Both the position numbers and the translations under genes were made by a program. A stretch of DNA of 64,000 nucleotides from NCBI RefSeq assembly GCF_001562055.1, contig NZ_LLWE01000005.1, positions 1 through 64,000 of the forward strand, written 5' to 3'. Of this stretch, positions 19,713 through 29,503 are shown piece by piece. The notes beneath the pieces are model-generated. The model saw only the letters and a program-made list of their open reading frames with translations, was not told the DNA's origin and did not search any database. The stretch comes from Polycladidibacter stylochi (GTDB lineage Bacteria > Pseudomonadota > Alphaproteobacteria > Rhizobiales > Stappiaceae). Position 1 is the first letter of the stretch; each line of letters opens with the position of its first letter.

Positions 19713-20105
19713 ATGAGTGAACACAGCGAAGCAGAGCAGTTTATTTCCGAGCTTTTTGAAAAATATGCCGACGGCTATGATGATTTCGACTGTGAAGCCA
19801 TCATATCTTGCTTTGCCTTCCCGACTGTTATTTGGCAGGGGGATAAAGGGCATATCTTTGAAGATGCCGAAGAACTGGCAGAGAATATCGAAGCCCTGTT
19901 AGATGTTTTCGACGAAAATGGCGTTACAGAATCCCTTTACGAGTTGACCAACCAGCACATTAGCGGCAACGCTGCCTATGTCTCGCTTGACTGGCAACAG
20001 GAAGATGGCGAAGGTGAGCCGGTGTTTGATTTTACCTGTCATTACCAATTGGTCAAACAAGGCGGTCGCTGGGGCATCTGCTCAATCATCAACGAAACCG
20101 ATTAA
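19713..20105 (+). CDS. NTF2-like / SnoaL-fold small protein
   Basis: 130 residues, very acidic in the N-terminal half. The pattern EAEQFISELFEKYADGYDDFDCEAIISCF...W, and later CHYQLVKQGGRWGICSI, is that of nuclear-transport-factor-2-like proteins that form cone-shaped pockets used either for binding or catalysis. No catalytic residues can be named. The ATG is preceded by GAGGCG. It is a single gene with no functional hint from neighbours. Confidence 0.75.
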   Translation: MSEHSEAEQFISELFEKYADGYDDFDCEAIISCFAFPTVIWQGDKGHIFEDAEELAENIEALLDVFDENGVTESLYELTNQHISGNAAYVSLDWQQEDGEGEPVFDFTCHYQLVKQGGRWGICSIINETD

Positions 20106-20544
20106 ATAACGCGAGTGTGCCTGCATGCGGTATGAACCTCATGCGGGCGGAATGAATACTGTTTCATATTGCAAGTTGCATATAATGCAATTTATTAGGC
20201 TGATAAAAGCAAGCCATATTTATCTGGATTGATTGCTTTTGCAGTAAATTAAGACCAAAAAGAACCTGAACTCACACGTTTTGCATCACATATTCGCACA
20301 GGTTTAACATCCCGGTTTTTAGGGGTAGGCTTGCTGTCGCAAGAAGCCGTCACAAGCTCACATGCTTGTAATTATGAGCTAAGAGGCTAAACTAACGCCA
20401 CATAAAAAGACGGGCGGGCGAAAAAGCAGCTACACCCACTAAGCGAAAACATTTCAGTTATTTAATGCTATTCTTCCGCGCATTATCTGTCGGAATCACA
20501 CCCTTCAATTATCTGGAATACAATTTTTTAGAGTTAAACTGGAT
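20106..20544. other. Intergenic region with one hairpin
   Basis: A 9-bp stem with one G-T pair (GCCTGCATG / CATGCGGGC, 20119-20148) lies just after the NTF2-like gene and may end its transcript, though no T-run follows. The rest is AT-rich and shows no gene. Confidence 0.5.
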
Positions 20545-21060
20545 ATGAAAATGACGGTACTTAAAATTTCAAAGCAAATACAATTAGTTACTCTCCTATC
20601 ACTTATGCTGTTTTTTGTTGGTGGCCCATTGTATGCCTCGGACAGTGAATTAATAATCAAATTCCAAGATTCCGAACGCTATTCCCTGCATAAAGAGGGG
20701 AATAAATGGCTGCGTCTTGATAAAAGCACCGGCCTTACCGCCATCTGTCGCCAAGATGATTCTGTGCTGGTATGCCGGCCCAGCGCCGATGCAGCCAAAG
20801 CCTATGAGGACGAAATTTTACGCCTTCAAAACGAAAATACGATGCTACGTAACCGTTTAGAGCGAGTACGCCGCGCAGTTCGAGTTCCACAGACTCAAAA
20901 GTCATTATTGCCACAAGAAAAACTGGACCGCTTTAGCTCAGATGAAGCAGGTGAGACCGCGATTCAAGATCAGGAATTTGAGCGGGCATTAGATTTTACA
21001 GAAAAAGCCTTCCGCCGCTTTTATGACACCCTAAAAGATCTAGACGAGCTTGAAAAATAG
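20545..21060 (+). CDS. Secreted hypothetical protein with coiled coil
   Basis: 171 residues, family not recognised. A signal peptide is visible (about 1-32, hydrophobic core LVTLLSLMLFFVGG, cleavage near YAS-DS). A small beta-rich segment with two cysteines (CRQDDSVLVC) follows, then a predicted coiled coil (about 84-112, EDEILRLQNENTMLRNRLERVRRAV) and an acidic C-terminal helix ending in DLDELEK. A periplasmic location is likely. The ribosome site is weak; an ATG two codons later is an alternative start. Confidence 0.7.
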   Translation: MKMTVLKISKQIQLVTLLSLMLFFVGGPLYASDSELIIKFQDSERYSLHKEGNKWLRLDKSTGLTAICRQDDSVLVCRPSADAAKAYEDEILRLQNENTMLRNRLERVRRAVRVPQTQKSLLPQEKLDRFSSDEAGETAIQDQEFERALDFTEKAFRRFYDTLKDLDELEK

Positions 21061-21201
21061 AAAAGAATACTCATTGCATTTTTACCAAAATCATTTGTAT
21101 ATAGCCGCGTATTCATTGCGGTTAAGCGCCATATAGCGCGGCACACATTGAGTGCATGCCCTCCTCCAGCCAGTTTTACCAAGCCATTTTATGAGGAATT
21201 A

Positions 21202-22575
21202 ATGAGTGACTACGATGGCGAGAATAATTCTACCCTTCCCGCTGCCCACCCCTTGAATACTACCCGTACGTCCTCCCCCACGCGCCGCGAATTTGTGGGC
21301 GTGATGGTGCCGATAACACTTGCCTATCTCTCGACCCCGCTACTAGGCTTGGTGGATACGGCAGTGATTGGCCAGCTGGATGATGCGGCAATGCTAGGCG
21401 GCTTGGCCGTGGGGGCGCTGATTTTCGATTTTATCGGGGCTTTGTTTTACTTTATGCGGGCCGGAACCACGGCATTAACGGCGCAAGCGGTTGGGGCGGG
21501 CAACGGCATTGAGGTGCGTTATGTACTGGTGCGGGCCCTGCTTATTGCTGGCGCGGCGGGGATAATTTGCCTGTTGGTGCAGTGGCCGGTTTTAAGCGCC
21601 GGACTATGGCTACTGGGGGGGAGCGATAGCGTGCAGGAAGCGGCGCGCAGCTATTTTAGCCTTCGTTTGTTATCCGCACCGTTTTTTCTGGCCAACTATG
21701 CCATATTGGGTTGGCTGCTGGGTCAAGGGCGGGCCAAGAGCGCCTTATTGCTCCAGACCCTCCTAAACGGGCTTAACACTGTATTAAGTATTGCGTTTGT
21801 GCTGGTTTTTGATTGGGAAATTACCGGCGTTGCCTTGGCGACTGTATTAAGCGAGGTGGTAACCTTGCTGTTTGGGCTGATGCTGGTAAGAGTAATACAG
21901 CCACATCGTATTCCCTTAAAATGGCCGCAAGTCTTGGAGCGTAAGAAAGTCGCCGCGTTGTTTTCGCTCAACCGCGATATTATGCTGCGCTCGTTAAGCA
22001 TGCTGGTGGCCTTTGGCTTTTTCACCAACCGCAGTGCCGTGCAAGGCGAAGTTATATTGGCAGCCAATGCGGTACTTGACCGTTTTTTCCTGATAGGTGG
22101 CTATTTTCTCGATGGGGCGGCCTCGGCAACCGAGCAATTTGTCGGGCGGGCCATTGGCGCTAAAAACAAGGGGATGTTCAAGCGCTCGGTGCATTTGTCG
22201 CTGGAATGGGGTTTTATTCTCTCTGGAATTTTAACGGGCGTGTTTATTGTGTTTGGCGTGCCGATTATTCACCTGATGAGCGTGAATAGCGAGGTGCGTC
22301 TTGCCGGTGAGACCTATTTGTTATGGGCGGCCCTCACCCCGCTGGTTGGCAATCTGGCTTTCCAGATGGATGGCGTGTTCATTGGAGCGGCATGGTCGCG
22401 CGAGATGCGCAATATGATGTTGATCTCGACCACGCTGTTTATTGCTGCAGCGCTTGTTTTGCAGCCTTTGTTCGGCAACCACGGCCTATGGGCAGCGATG
22501 CTTTTGTTTTTGGCAATGCGCGGCGGTACCCTGAGCTGGCGCTGTTGGCACCGCACACGCTCGTTATTTACTTAA
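21202..22575 (+). CDS. MATE family multidrug/toxin efflux protein (DinF-like)
   Basis: A 457-residue antiporter with about 12 membrane helices. It opens with the family pattern REFVGVMVPITLAYLSTPLLGLVDTAVIGQL and has a second, homologous half with NAVLDRFFLIGGYFLDGAASATEQFVGRAIG. MATE proteins export organic cations in exchange for H+ or Na+. The frame is open to a TTG at 21148, but the ATG chosen has GAGGA four bases upstream. It ends only 12 bases from the convergent pyrD stop, with no room for a separate terminator. Confidence 0.9.
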   Translation: MSDYDGENNSTLPAAHPLNTTRTSSPTRREFVGVMVPITLAYLSTPLLGLVDTAVIGQLDDAAMLGGLAVGALIFDFIGALFYFMRAGTTALTAQAVGAGNGIEVRYVLVRALLIAGAAGIICLLVQWPVLSAGLWLLGGSDSVQEAARSYFSLRLLSAPFFLANYAILGWLLGQGRAKSALLLQTLLNGLNTVLSIAFVLVFDWEITGVALATVLSEVVTLLFGLMLVRVIQPHRIPLKWPQVLERKKVAALFSLNRDIMLRSLSMLVAFGFFTNRSAVQGEVILAANAVLDRFFLIGGYFLDGAASATEQFVGRAIGAKNKGMFKRSVHLSLEWGFILSGILTGVFIVFGVPIIHLMSVNSEVRLAGETYLLWAALTPLVGNLAFQMDGVFIGAAWSREMRNMMLISTTLFIAAALVLQPLFGNHGLWAAMLLFLAMRGGTLSWRCWHRTRSLFT

Positions 22576-22587
22576 GCAACCGCGTAT

Positions 22588-23688
22588 TTAGGAGAGCGGT
22601 TCATCGGCCCAAGCTTGCATGTTGCTGCCCACGGCCTCTTGCAGGCTGGACAGGCCGTTCTCGATGGTTTTATCAAGCAAATACTGGTTGATATCAGCGA
22701 CCAAATCCGGCCCCTCGTAGACCATGGCCGAGTAAATTTGCAGCAAGTTCGCTCCGGCACAGATTTTCGTCCACGCGGTCTCGCCCGAGTGGATACCACC
22801 AACACCGATTATCGGCATGTCCGGCCCAACAAGGCGGCGCATTTTTGCCAGTACGATGGTGGAGAGGCGGAACAGGGGCTCGCCAGACAGACCGCCTGCC
22901 TCTTGCGCCTGCTTTTGGTCTTTTAGCGGCGGACGGGTAATGGTGGTGTTGGAGACGATAAGACCATCGACTTTGAGTTCGAGCGCCACCTGAGCGATAT
23001 CTTGCAGCCCTTCCTCTGTGACATCCGGGGCGATTTTGAGCAATACCGGCACCTTGCGTTTGCCTTTTGCATGCTCTTCATCACGGGCGGTAAGAACGCG
23101 GCTCAACAGCTCGTGCAGCTGGTCTTTGGCTTGCAAATCGCGCAGGCCCGGCGTGTTGGGGGACGAGATATTAACGGCGAAGTAGTCGGCGACATCATTA
23201 AAGCGATGAATGCCTTTGACGTAATCGCCACTTCTGTCATCCGAAGTTTTATTGGCGCCGATATTTACGCCGAGAATACCATTGGTTTTGCCGAGTTTCT
23301 CCAAACGACGACGCACGACCATGTGGCCATCATTATTAAAACCATAACGGTTGATAACCGCGCGATCTTTGGTGAGGCGAAAGTTACGCGGGCGCTGGTT
23401 GCCCTGTTGCGGCTGCGGGGTAAGCGTGCCTACTTCTACATGGCCAAAACCGATTTTGAACAAGGTTTTGGGTACTTCGGCGTTTTTGTCAAAGCCTGCA
23501 GCCATACCCACCGGATTTTGAAAGGTTAAGTCACCCAGAGTATAACTAATTGCCTTGTCTTGAATTTGCTTAGGCCAAACGCCAAGGCCGGTACGCAGCA
23601 TTTTAACGGTGACGGCATGGGAGACTTCGGGGTCGAGAATATGGAGAGATTTCAAGCCGACTTTGTTTAGAGTGCGCATTAACTTCAT
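22588..23688 (-). CDS. pyrD: Dihydroorotate dehydrogenase (quinone), class 2
   Basis: 366 residues. The FMN-dependent inner-membrane enzyme of pyrimidine synthesis that passes electrons to ubiquinone. Class 2 features are the N-terminal amphipathic helices (about 5-35) and the catalytic serine in VNISSPNTPGLRDLQ. FMN-site segments GMAAGFDKNAE and VGGIHSGETAWTKI are intact. The start overlaps the stop of the upstream DUF952 gene by ATGA, so the two are co-translated. Confidence 0.96.
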   Translation of the reverse strand: MKLMRTLNKVGLKSLHILDPEVSHAVTVKMLRTGLGVWPKQIQDKAISYTLGDLTFQNPVGMAAGFDKNAEVPKTLFKIGFGHVEVGTLTPQPQQGNQRPRNFRLTKDRAVINRYGFNNDGHMVVRRRLEKLGKTNGILGVNIGANKTSDDRSGDYVKGIHRFNDVADYFAVNISSPNTPGLRDLQAKDQLHELLSRVLTARDEEHAKGKRKVPVLLKIAPDVTEEGLQDIAQVALELKVDGLIVSNTTITRPPLKDQKQAQEAGGLSGEPLFRLSTIVLAKMRRLVGPDMPIIGVGGIHSGETAWTKICAGANLLQIYSAMVYEGPDLVADINQYLLDKTIENGLSSLQEAVGSNMQAWADEPLS

Positions 23689-24032
23689 GAAATGATCTCC
23701 GGCAATTGGTGGGTGCCATGAGCAAGGTCATCGATTGGCTTAACCCACAAAACTTTGTTGAGCAATAAATCGGTATACAGGTGCGGGAATAATTCACCAC
23801 CACGTGCTGGCTCCCACTTTAAATCGGCTTTATCGAATTCACCGGCTTCCACCGCAAACAACAGTAAATCCGTTTGCCCCTTGAAGTGTTTTTCCAAGGT
23901 GGCCATGAGCGTTTCTGCCGTTGAGAAGTGAATGAAACCGTCTTCAATATCTACTGGAGAACCTTTAAAGACGCCAAGGCTCTGGGCCTGATGCCACAAT
24001 GAGCGGGGGGTGATCTTATAGACCAATGCCAT
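23685..24032 (-). CDS. DUF952 domain protein
   Basis: About 115 residues, full family length, beginning MALVYKITPRSLWHQAQ and containing GFIHFSTAETL and HLYTDLLLNKVLWV, the hallmarks of DUF952 (function unknown; structurally related to ADP-ribosyl-type folds). The frame is open for another 39 codons upstream, but the ATG chosen has AAAGGT and matches family starts. Coupled to pyrD by a 4-base overlap, an arrangement common in rhizobia. Confidence 0.87.
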   Translation of the reverse strand: MALVYKITPRSLWHQAQSLGVFKGSPVDIEDGFIHFSTAETLMATLEKHFKGQTDLLLFAVEAGEFDKADLKWEPARGGELFPHLYTDLLLNKVLWVKPIDDLAHGTHQLPEIIS

Positions 24033-24410
24033 GAGCTTACCTTTCAGCGGATACACGTGTCCAACTGAAAGCAGTCTCTTAACGAATGAATGGGCGTTAT
24101 TGCAAGGGCCTTGTGAGCGAAATTGCATAAAAATGTTATTTTTGTGCAATTTGGTCTTTATGACGCAGTTCTTTGAGCCAATGTTTTAGTCATTTTTGTA
24201 TTGGTAAACATATTCCATACACACATAAATCAATTACAGTAATAATTAAAGTATAAATTAGGCAAAATACAACAAACAACCAGATCTTTAAAATTTAATA
24301 TTTCAAGTAAACCAGCTAATCACAAAATAACCATAGTAGTAAATTGATAAATTCGCAAACTTGCAAATAGATTTATTAAGCCAATCGCGGTCACTCATGG
24401 TAGGTGTTCG
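24033..24410. other. AT-rich divergent intergenic region
   Basis: Very AT-rich sequence between the DUF952-pyrD unit (minus) and the nuclease-like gene (plus). It should hold both promoters. No gene or clear operator was identified. Confidence 0.45.
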
Positions 24411-25523
24411 ATGCAATATAAAACCGCAATCGCTGTGACAATTACGGGTAGTTTTGTACTTGGAGCGATTGCCGTTTCAGGCCACAATACGCCACAAGCT
24501 CTACGACCCAACACAGCGGTTGTTTTTGCACCTACCGCGTTGCCCTCAACCCCATATGTACCTGCAAAACAGTACAAATCAAGCCTTGCTACACCGCTTA
24601 TGAGCCGCAAGGAAGAACGCGCTCTACGCCTGACACAAAGCCCAGAACAAGAGGGCGATGCTATTGACGAGAAATCTAGCGAACCACAGCAAGAGGGCGA
24701 TATACCCGCGACATTCAGCATTGTACGCCCTGTGATAACATCTGGTGACACGATTGAGTTTTCTGGAAAAAAAGTTCAACTGGCATTTATCAGCGCACCC
24801 GGCCCCGCACTGGTTTGTGAAAAGGGCAATGGGGAAGCAAAACAACATTGGCCTTGCGGAATGGCTGCACGAACAGCACTGCGCGCGTTTGCAGGACGCT
24901 TTCGCCTTGAGTGTGAAAGTCTTCGCGGGTCAACCAAAACACAAATACTTGCCCGTTGTAAGAGAGGGCAAATTGACTTGGCCCACTGGCTGGTGGCGCA
25001 AGGTTGGGCACATGTTTTAGACAGCGCCTCACAAGACCTGCGGTATCTGGCGGTTAGCGCACACAAGAACAAGCGCGGAATTTGGAAAGAGGACATTCCG
25101 AATAGGCAGGATTTGGTGTCTGCCCGTTTAAACGATGTGGACCTCATTTACATGAGCGAAAAAGCCTATGCGCATCCTGCGCAGTTTAATTACCCGGCTA
25201 GACAAAAACTACCAAGCCTCACCAGCAGATTAGATGTACAAGCGCAAAAAGGCGCAGATGATTTGAGTGATCGGCGGGTTCGGGTCAGTTATGCGACAGC
25301 TTCCAGTTTCGAGTTCGGACAAGTTGAAGAGGCCCCGGAAAGGGCTCCTGTTCATGTGTTGCAAAGTCAAAAAAGATCAAACAAGCAAGCGCGTCAACAA
25401 AAACGGCAAAAGAAAGTTGTACGGCAGAATAGTAACTCGCTGTTTATGTTTAATTTAACCGGCTCTCCAGAAGAAAATCGCCGACAACGCAAGCGCCGCC
25501 TCGAGCAGCGTTTGCTGCGTTAG
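24411..25523 (+). CDS. Staphylococcal-nuclease-like (thermonuclease family) secreted protein, catalytic residues apparently lost
   Basis: 370 residues. An N-terminal hydrophobic segment (about 5-23) directs export. The SNase OB-fold runs from about 103 to 226: GDTIEFSGKKVQLAFISAP, CGMAARTALRAF, LVAQGWAHVL and NKRGIWKED. Aligned by eye to staphylococcal nuclease, the positions of R35, D40, E43 and R87 are here Q123, S128, G131 and Q178. Cysteines 136, 149, 168 and 183 suggest disulfides. A basic, Gln-rich tail follows (about 325-370). It may bind nucleic acid or a partner rather than cut. It is followed by the ChaA-type gene. Confidence 0.75.
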   Translation: MQYKTAIAVTITGSFVLGAIAVSGHNTPQALRPNTAVVFAPTALPSTPYVPAKQYKSSLATPLMSRKEERALRLTQSPEQEGDAIDEKSSEPQQEGDIPATFSIVRPVITSGDTIEFSGKKVQLAFISAPGPALVCEKGNGEAKQHWPCGMAARTALRAFAGRFRLECESLRGSTKTQILARCKRGQIDLAHWLVAQGWAHVLDSASQDLRYLAVSAHKNKRGIWKEDIPNRQDLVSARLNDVDLIYMSEKAYAHPAQFNYPARQKLPSLTSRLDVQAQKGADDLSDRRVRVSYATASSFEFGQVEEAPERAPVHVLQSQKRSNKQARQQKRQKKVVRQNSNSLFMFNLTGSPEENRRQRKRRLEQRLLR

Positions 25524-25603
25524 TGGTTGCTGCGTTTTCATCAGCCTTTTTGCATTTGCAAGCCCCCGCTTTTGTGAGCAAGACATCAAGACAAGGAAAT
25601 TTC

Positions 25604-26788
25604 ATGGCGGCTTTTATACTGGGACAATCAAAACGTTTCGGATTAATTCTTGTCTACGGACTATTAGCGCTCATTATGCTTTTCGGTATACCTGGCGCAC
25701 ATAGCCATTCAGTTTCTTTTCAACAATTGCTGTTTTTTGTGTTGGTTTTCGGGGTCATGCTTTGGTGTGCTTTCGGAGTTGTTCGTCAAGCGGATAAACT
25801 GGCTGTATTGCTTGGCGAACCATATGGCACCTTAATACTCACACTATCGGTCATTGGCATTGAAGTGTCGTTGATTGTTTCCATTATGTTGACAGGTGAT
25901 AGCAATGCAGCCGTTGCCCGCGATACCATGACGGCTGTATTGAATATTGTACTTAACGGGATGGTGGGCCTTTCGCTGCTTATGGGAGGGCTTCGCCACG
26001 GCGAGCAGCCGTTTAACTCGCAAGGCGCACGATCGTTTCTCTCTGTTTTAATTCCCCTAGCGGTTTTTTCACTCATCTTACCGCGCTATACGCTTTCGAC
26101 TGGCGATCCAACCTTGTCGCAGCAGCAGCAAGTGGCTTTTGCCATAATCATCATGGCGCTTTATGCGGTTTTTTTAGCTGTACAGACAATCAAGCATCGT
26201 AGCTTTTTTACCCAGCCACAACATTATAGCGGAATAGCGGCGAGCTTTGAGAGAAAACAATCGAACACTGAGCAGATGCCACAAAGTATCAACGAGACAA
26301 CTGCACATGCCCAAAACCCGCAGACGAAGAAGCTGAGAAAGGTTTCCATGCACTCATTGATACTCATCGTATGCATGGTGCCAATTGTTTTGCTTTCAAA
26401 AAATCTTGCTGTGTTGGTAGACCTTGGGTTGACGCAATGGTCATTGCCCCCAGCACTTGGCGGTGTTGTGGTTGCACTGCTGGTCCTTAGCCCCGAAGGG
26501 CTGAGCAGCTTTCGTGCGGCTTTGGATAACCGCTTACAGCGCTCCGTCAACATATGCTTGGGGTCGGCCTTGGCGACTATTGGTTTAACGGTGCCTGCTG
26601 TGTTGTTGTGCGCCTGGGCCTATGACATGCGTATTGTTTTGGGGGTGGATGCCAACGATATGGTATTACTGCTGCTCACACTTGCCATTAGCACCATTAC
26701 CTTTAGCAGTAGCCGCACCAATATGCTCAATGGTGCGGTACATCTGGTACTCTTTGCGGTGTATTTTGTACTGATATTTATGCCCTGA
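25604..26788 (+). CDS. chaA: Calcium/cation:proton antiporter, ChaA type
   Basis: 394 residues with about ten or eleven membrane helices. The two CaCA-type repeats are visible: GIEVSLIVSIMLTG (about 88-101) and SPEGLSSFRAALDNRLQRSVNICLG with ATIGLTVPAVL (about 287-330), each carrying the conserved acidic residue. A hydrophilic loop (about 205-245) lies between halves. E. coli ChaA exports Ca2+, Na+ and K+ under alkaline or salt stress. The ATG has AAGGAA five bases upstream; the longer open frame starts inside the preceding gene's stop. Confidence 0.88.
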   Translation: MAAFILGQSKRFGLILVYGLLALIMLFGIPGAHSHSVSFQQLLFFVLVFGVMLWCAFGVVRQADKLAVLLGEPYGTLILTLSVIGIEVSLIVSIMLTGDSNAAVARDTMTAVLNIVLNGMVGLSLLMGGLRHGEQPFNSQGARSFLSVLIPLAVFSLILPRYTLSTGDPTLSQQQQVAFAIIIMALYAVFLAVQTIKHRSFFTQPQHYSGIAASFERKQSNTEQMPQSINETTAHAQNPQTKKLRKVSMHSLILIVCMVPIVLLSKNLAVLVDLGLTQWSLPPALGGVVVALLVLSPEGLSSFRAALDNRLQRSVNICLGSALATIGLTVPAVLLCAWAYDMRIVLGVDANDMVLLLLTLAISTITFSSSRTNMLNGAVHLVLFAVYFVLIFMP

Positions 26789-26817
26789 GGCGTTTACCGG
26801 TGGATAGATTATGGACC

Positions 26818-27549
26818 TTATTCGGCTTCATCCACCTCGTTACTCATCATCAGTTCGGCCACATGTGCTGCCCATGCCTTATTGCCCTCTGGGGATGCAT
26901 GGATGCCATCGCGGCAAAAACCTTCGGGGCGAATGCCTGGCAGAACGGGCAAGTGGGTGGCTGTGCGCTCGTTGCACATGGTCGAGCCAACCTTATTGAT
27001 GATCTGACGACGATAATAAAGAACATGCGCTAGATACTTGCTTAGTGCTGGAACGCGCTTGGGCGACATGACATTGGACCAGTAGATCCGCGCAGTCGGG
27101 TAGCGCGTGCGCAAGCCATAAAGCAGTCCACCAAAGCTTTTTTTAAAGGCCTTGGCTGTACGATAGTTTTTCAGATCGTTAAAGCCGATAGAAATGTAAA
27201 TGTGGCTATAATTTTCATCGGGCAGATAAGGGAGTACATAATCGCAAATATCTTTTGAGGTGGCGCTATTGGCCCCTGCTGCACGCCATGTAACCGGTTT
27301 TTTGGTGCGCGTATTCAGCTCGATTGCCAGCTGGTTGGTCAGGCCGTTGCGTGTATGATCAAGACCGACACCGGCGACAGAGCTATCTCCTAGCACCAAG
27401 AGCTTTATTGGTGCCCCCTGCCCTTCTATATGACCCGAGATGGGGCCTTTGGCTGGTTTGAGCCGTATTTGACGCATGCGGGCTTTTAAGCCCTCTACAA
27501 TGTAGACGGGAAAAAGTAACCAAGATTTAAACTGCCAAGAAAACATCAT
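26818..27549 (-). CDS. SGNH/GDSL-family hydrolase
   Basis: 243 residues. SGNH blocks are present: GDSSVAG with nucleophile Ser56, the Gly in AAGANSAT, Asn in ISIGFNDLK, and the Asp/His pair in CRDGIHASPEG. Such enzymes are esterases, lipases or carbohydrate deacetylases. An N-terminal hydrophobic stretch (about 4-20) may anchor it. It lies just downstream of lysS; two adjacent ATG codons can serve as start and the only Shine-Dalgarno (GAGGGGG) sits in the 3' arm of a hairpin, see the separate entry. Confidence 0.85.
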   Translation of the reverse strand: MMFSWQFKSWLLFPVYIVEGLKARMRQIRLKPAKGPISGHIEGQGAPIKLLVLGDSSVAGVGLDHTRNGLTNQLAIELNTRTKKPVTWRAAGANSATSKDICDYVLPYLPDENYSHIYISIGFNDLKNYRTAKAFKKSFGGLLYGLRTRYPTARIYWSNVMSPKRVPALSKYLAHVLYYRRQIINKVGSTMCNERTATHLPVLPGIRPEGFCRDGIHASPEGNKAWAAHVAELMMSNEVDEAE

Positions 27550-27571
27550 AGCCCCCTCAAATGAGGGGGCT
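27550..27571 (-). other. lysS-SGNH intergenic hairpin that contains the Shine-Dalgarno
   Basis: A perfect 9-bp stem AGCCCCCTC / GAGGGGGCT with a 4-base loop. It begins 12 bases after the lysS stop and ends directly before the start codons of the SGNH gene. It looks like a terminator core but has only a weak TTTT some bases later. Folding would hide the purine-rich ribosome site. Confidence 0.7.
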
Positions 27572-27583
27572 AATCAATCACGG

Positions 27584-29236
27584 TTACAGCTCGCCTGCAA
27601 GTGCTTTTGCAATCAATGCGCGAGTTTCTTCGATACCATAAAGTGCTACGAATGAGCCAAAGCGTGGCCCCTTCTCTTGTCCTAACAGCACCTGATAGAT
27701 AGCCGAGAAGAAGTTTTGTGCCACGCCTGGGCGACCATCCGGCCCTGGTTTCGCGGTGTTTTGATAGCGCTCGATATTGCGGCCAATATCATAGATCGCG
27801 TTTTGAATGTCCGCGCCATCGGTATCGGCGGGTAAATCTTTCAAAACCGCGTCCAGCTTTTGCAGCATGTCGCGTTCGACGTCGTCCGCCGGCTTGAACT
27901 GTTTGGTTGGTTTGACGAAATCGTCGTAGTAACGAATGGCGTAACCAACCAATTCGTCCAGCATTTTATGGGTTTGCGGAGTTGCACCGGCTGCATAGCG
28001 GGAGATGAACGACCACAACACTTCCTTACTATCCGCATTGGAAGCGGAGACAAGGTTGAGCAACATAGCAAACGGTACCGGCATTTCCTCACGTGGAGGA
28101 TTGCCCGCATGAATATGCCACACCGGGTTCATGAGTTTCTGATCTGCCTTCATGCCCTCGAACTTGGTGAGGAACGTGCAATATTCATCTACCGCCTTCG
28201 GGATCACATCAAAGTAGAGTTTTTTCGCGGTTTTCGGCTTTTGGAAGTTGAATAGGGACAGGCTTTGCGGGGAAGCGTAAGTCAGCCACTCTTCCATGGT
28301 GAGGCCGTTACCTTTGGACTTAGAGATCTTTTGACCTTTTTCATCCAAGAACAGCTCGTAGTTAAAGCCTTCCGGTGCCGGCTTGCCCAGCGCTTTACAG
28401 ATTTTGCCCGAGAGATTAACGGAATCGATCAGGTCTTTCCCTGCCATTTCGTAGTCAACACCCAGCGCATACCAACGCATGGCCCAATCGGCCTTCCATT
28501 GACATTTCACGTGACCGCCTGTGACCGGCAACTCAACATTCTCACCGGTTTCGGGGTCTTTATACGTAACAGTGCCTTTTTCGACGTTGCGATCGATCAT
28601 CGGCACCTGAAGGACAACACCGGTGCGTGGGCACACAGGCAGGAACGGCGAATAAGTGGCCTGACGTTCCTCGCCCAAGGTTGGCAAGATGATTTTCATT
28701 ACCTTGTCGTAGACTGCCAGCATACGCAGCAAGGCATCATCAAATCGGCCGGAGGTGTAGTATTCGGTTGCCGAAGCAAAGTCGTATTCGAAGCCAAAGC
28801 GGTCCAGGAACGCTTGTAGTTTTGCATTGTTGGACTGGGCAAAACCTTCGTATTCGCCAAACGGATCTGGCACACGGGTCAGTGGCTTGCCGATATATTG
28901 CGCCAACATTTCCTGATTTGGAACATTGGTGGGCACTTTACGAAAGCCGTCCATATCATCGGAAAAACAGATAAGTTTGGTGGCAATTTTATCTTCGCTC
29001 AGCAAACGGAACGCGGTGCGCACCATGGTGGTGCGGGCAACCTCGCCAAAGGTGCCCATGTGTGGCAGGCCGGAAGGACCGTAACCTGTTTCGAACACAA
29101 TCGGGCCATCCTTGGGCGTTTTTTCCAAACGTTTGAGCAGTTTGCGAGCTTCTTCAAAGGGCCAGGCTTTAGAAACCTGTGCCGCCTCAATTAACTCTGG
29201 GTTGAGGTCAAGCTTTGGCAAACTGTTCGTATTCAT
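27584..29236 (-). CDS. lysS: Lysine--tRNA ligase, class I (archaeal/alphaproteobacterial type)
   Basis: 550 residues. It charges tRNA-Lys. The class I ATP-binding signatures are HMGT (59-62, in [11 protein letters not shown]) and KISKS (303-307), so it is the class I form, also called LysK, found in archaea, spirochaetes and most alphaproteobacteria, not the class II enzyme of E. coli. The N-terminal Rossmann fold and the helical anticodon-binding C-terminus are complete. The ribosome site ahead of the ATG is weak. The SGNH hydrolase gene follows. Confidence 0.96.
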   Translation of the reverse strand: MNTNSLPKLDLNPELIEAAQVSKAWPFEEARKLLKRLEKTPKDGPIVFETGYGPSGLPHMGTFGEVARTTMVRTAFRLLSEDKIATKLICFSDDMDGFRKVPTNVPNQEMLAQYIGKPLTRVPDPFGEYEGFAQSNNAKLQAFLDRFGFEYDFASATEYYTSGRFDDALLRMLAVYDKVMKIILPTLGEERQATYSPFLPVCPRTGVVLQVPMIDRNVEKGTVTYKDPETGENVELPVTGGHVKCQWKADWAMRWYALGVDYEMAGKDLIDSVNLSGKICKALGKPAPEGFNYELFLDEKGQKISKSKGNGLTMEEWLTYASPQSLSLFNFQKPKTAKKLYFDVIPKAVDEYCTFLTKFEGMKADQKLMNPVWHIHAGNPPREEMPVPFAMLLNLVSASNADSKEVLWSFISRYAAGATPQTHKMLDELVGYAIRYYDDFVKPTKQFKPADDVERDMLQKLDAVLKDLPADTDGADIQNAIYDIGRNIERYQNTAKPGPDGRPGVAQNFFSAIYQVLLGQEKGPRFGSFVALYGIEETRALIAKALAGEL

Positions 29237-29503
29237 GGTCTTTAACCATCCGGTTTATTAGAATTACTGTTTTGGTTTAAAGCTGCTGCGCTTATATAAA
29301 GGCAGGCAATGCAGCGAGCGGAACTTAAAGTTTTCCGGTTGGAACGTCAATCTTTGATATCAAACAGTTCAGCGCCAAATCAGTTTTGTTATCTTGCCTT
29401 CTTTATCTACTGACATGCTCTGGATTACACGCATTTCAGCGCTTACAAATATATTGCTTGTGCTATAGTTCTTCATGACCGAAGCTCAAAACAGGATTGC
29501 ATT

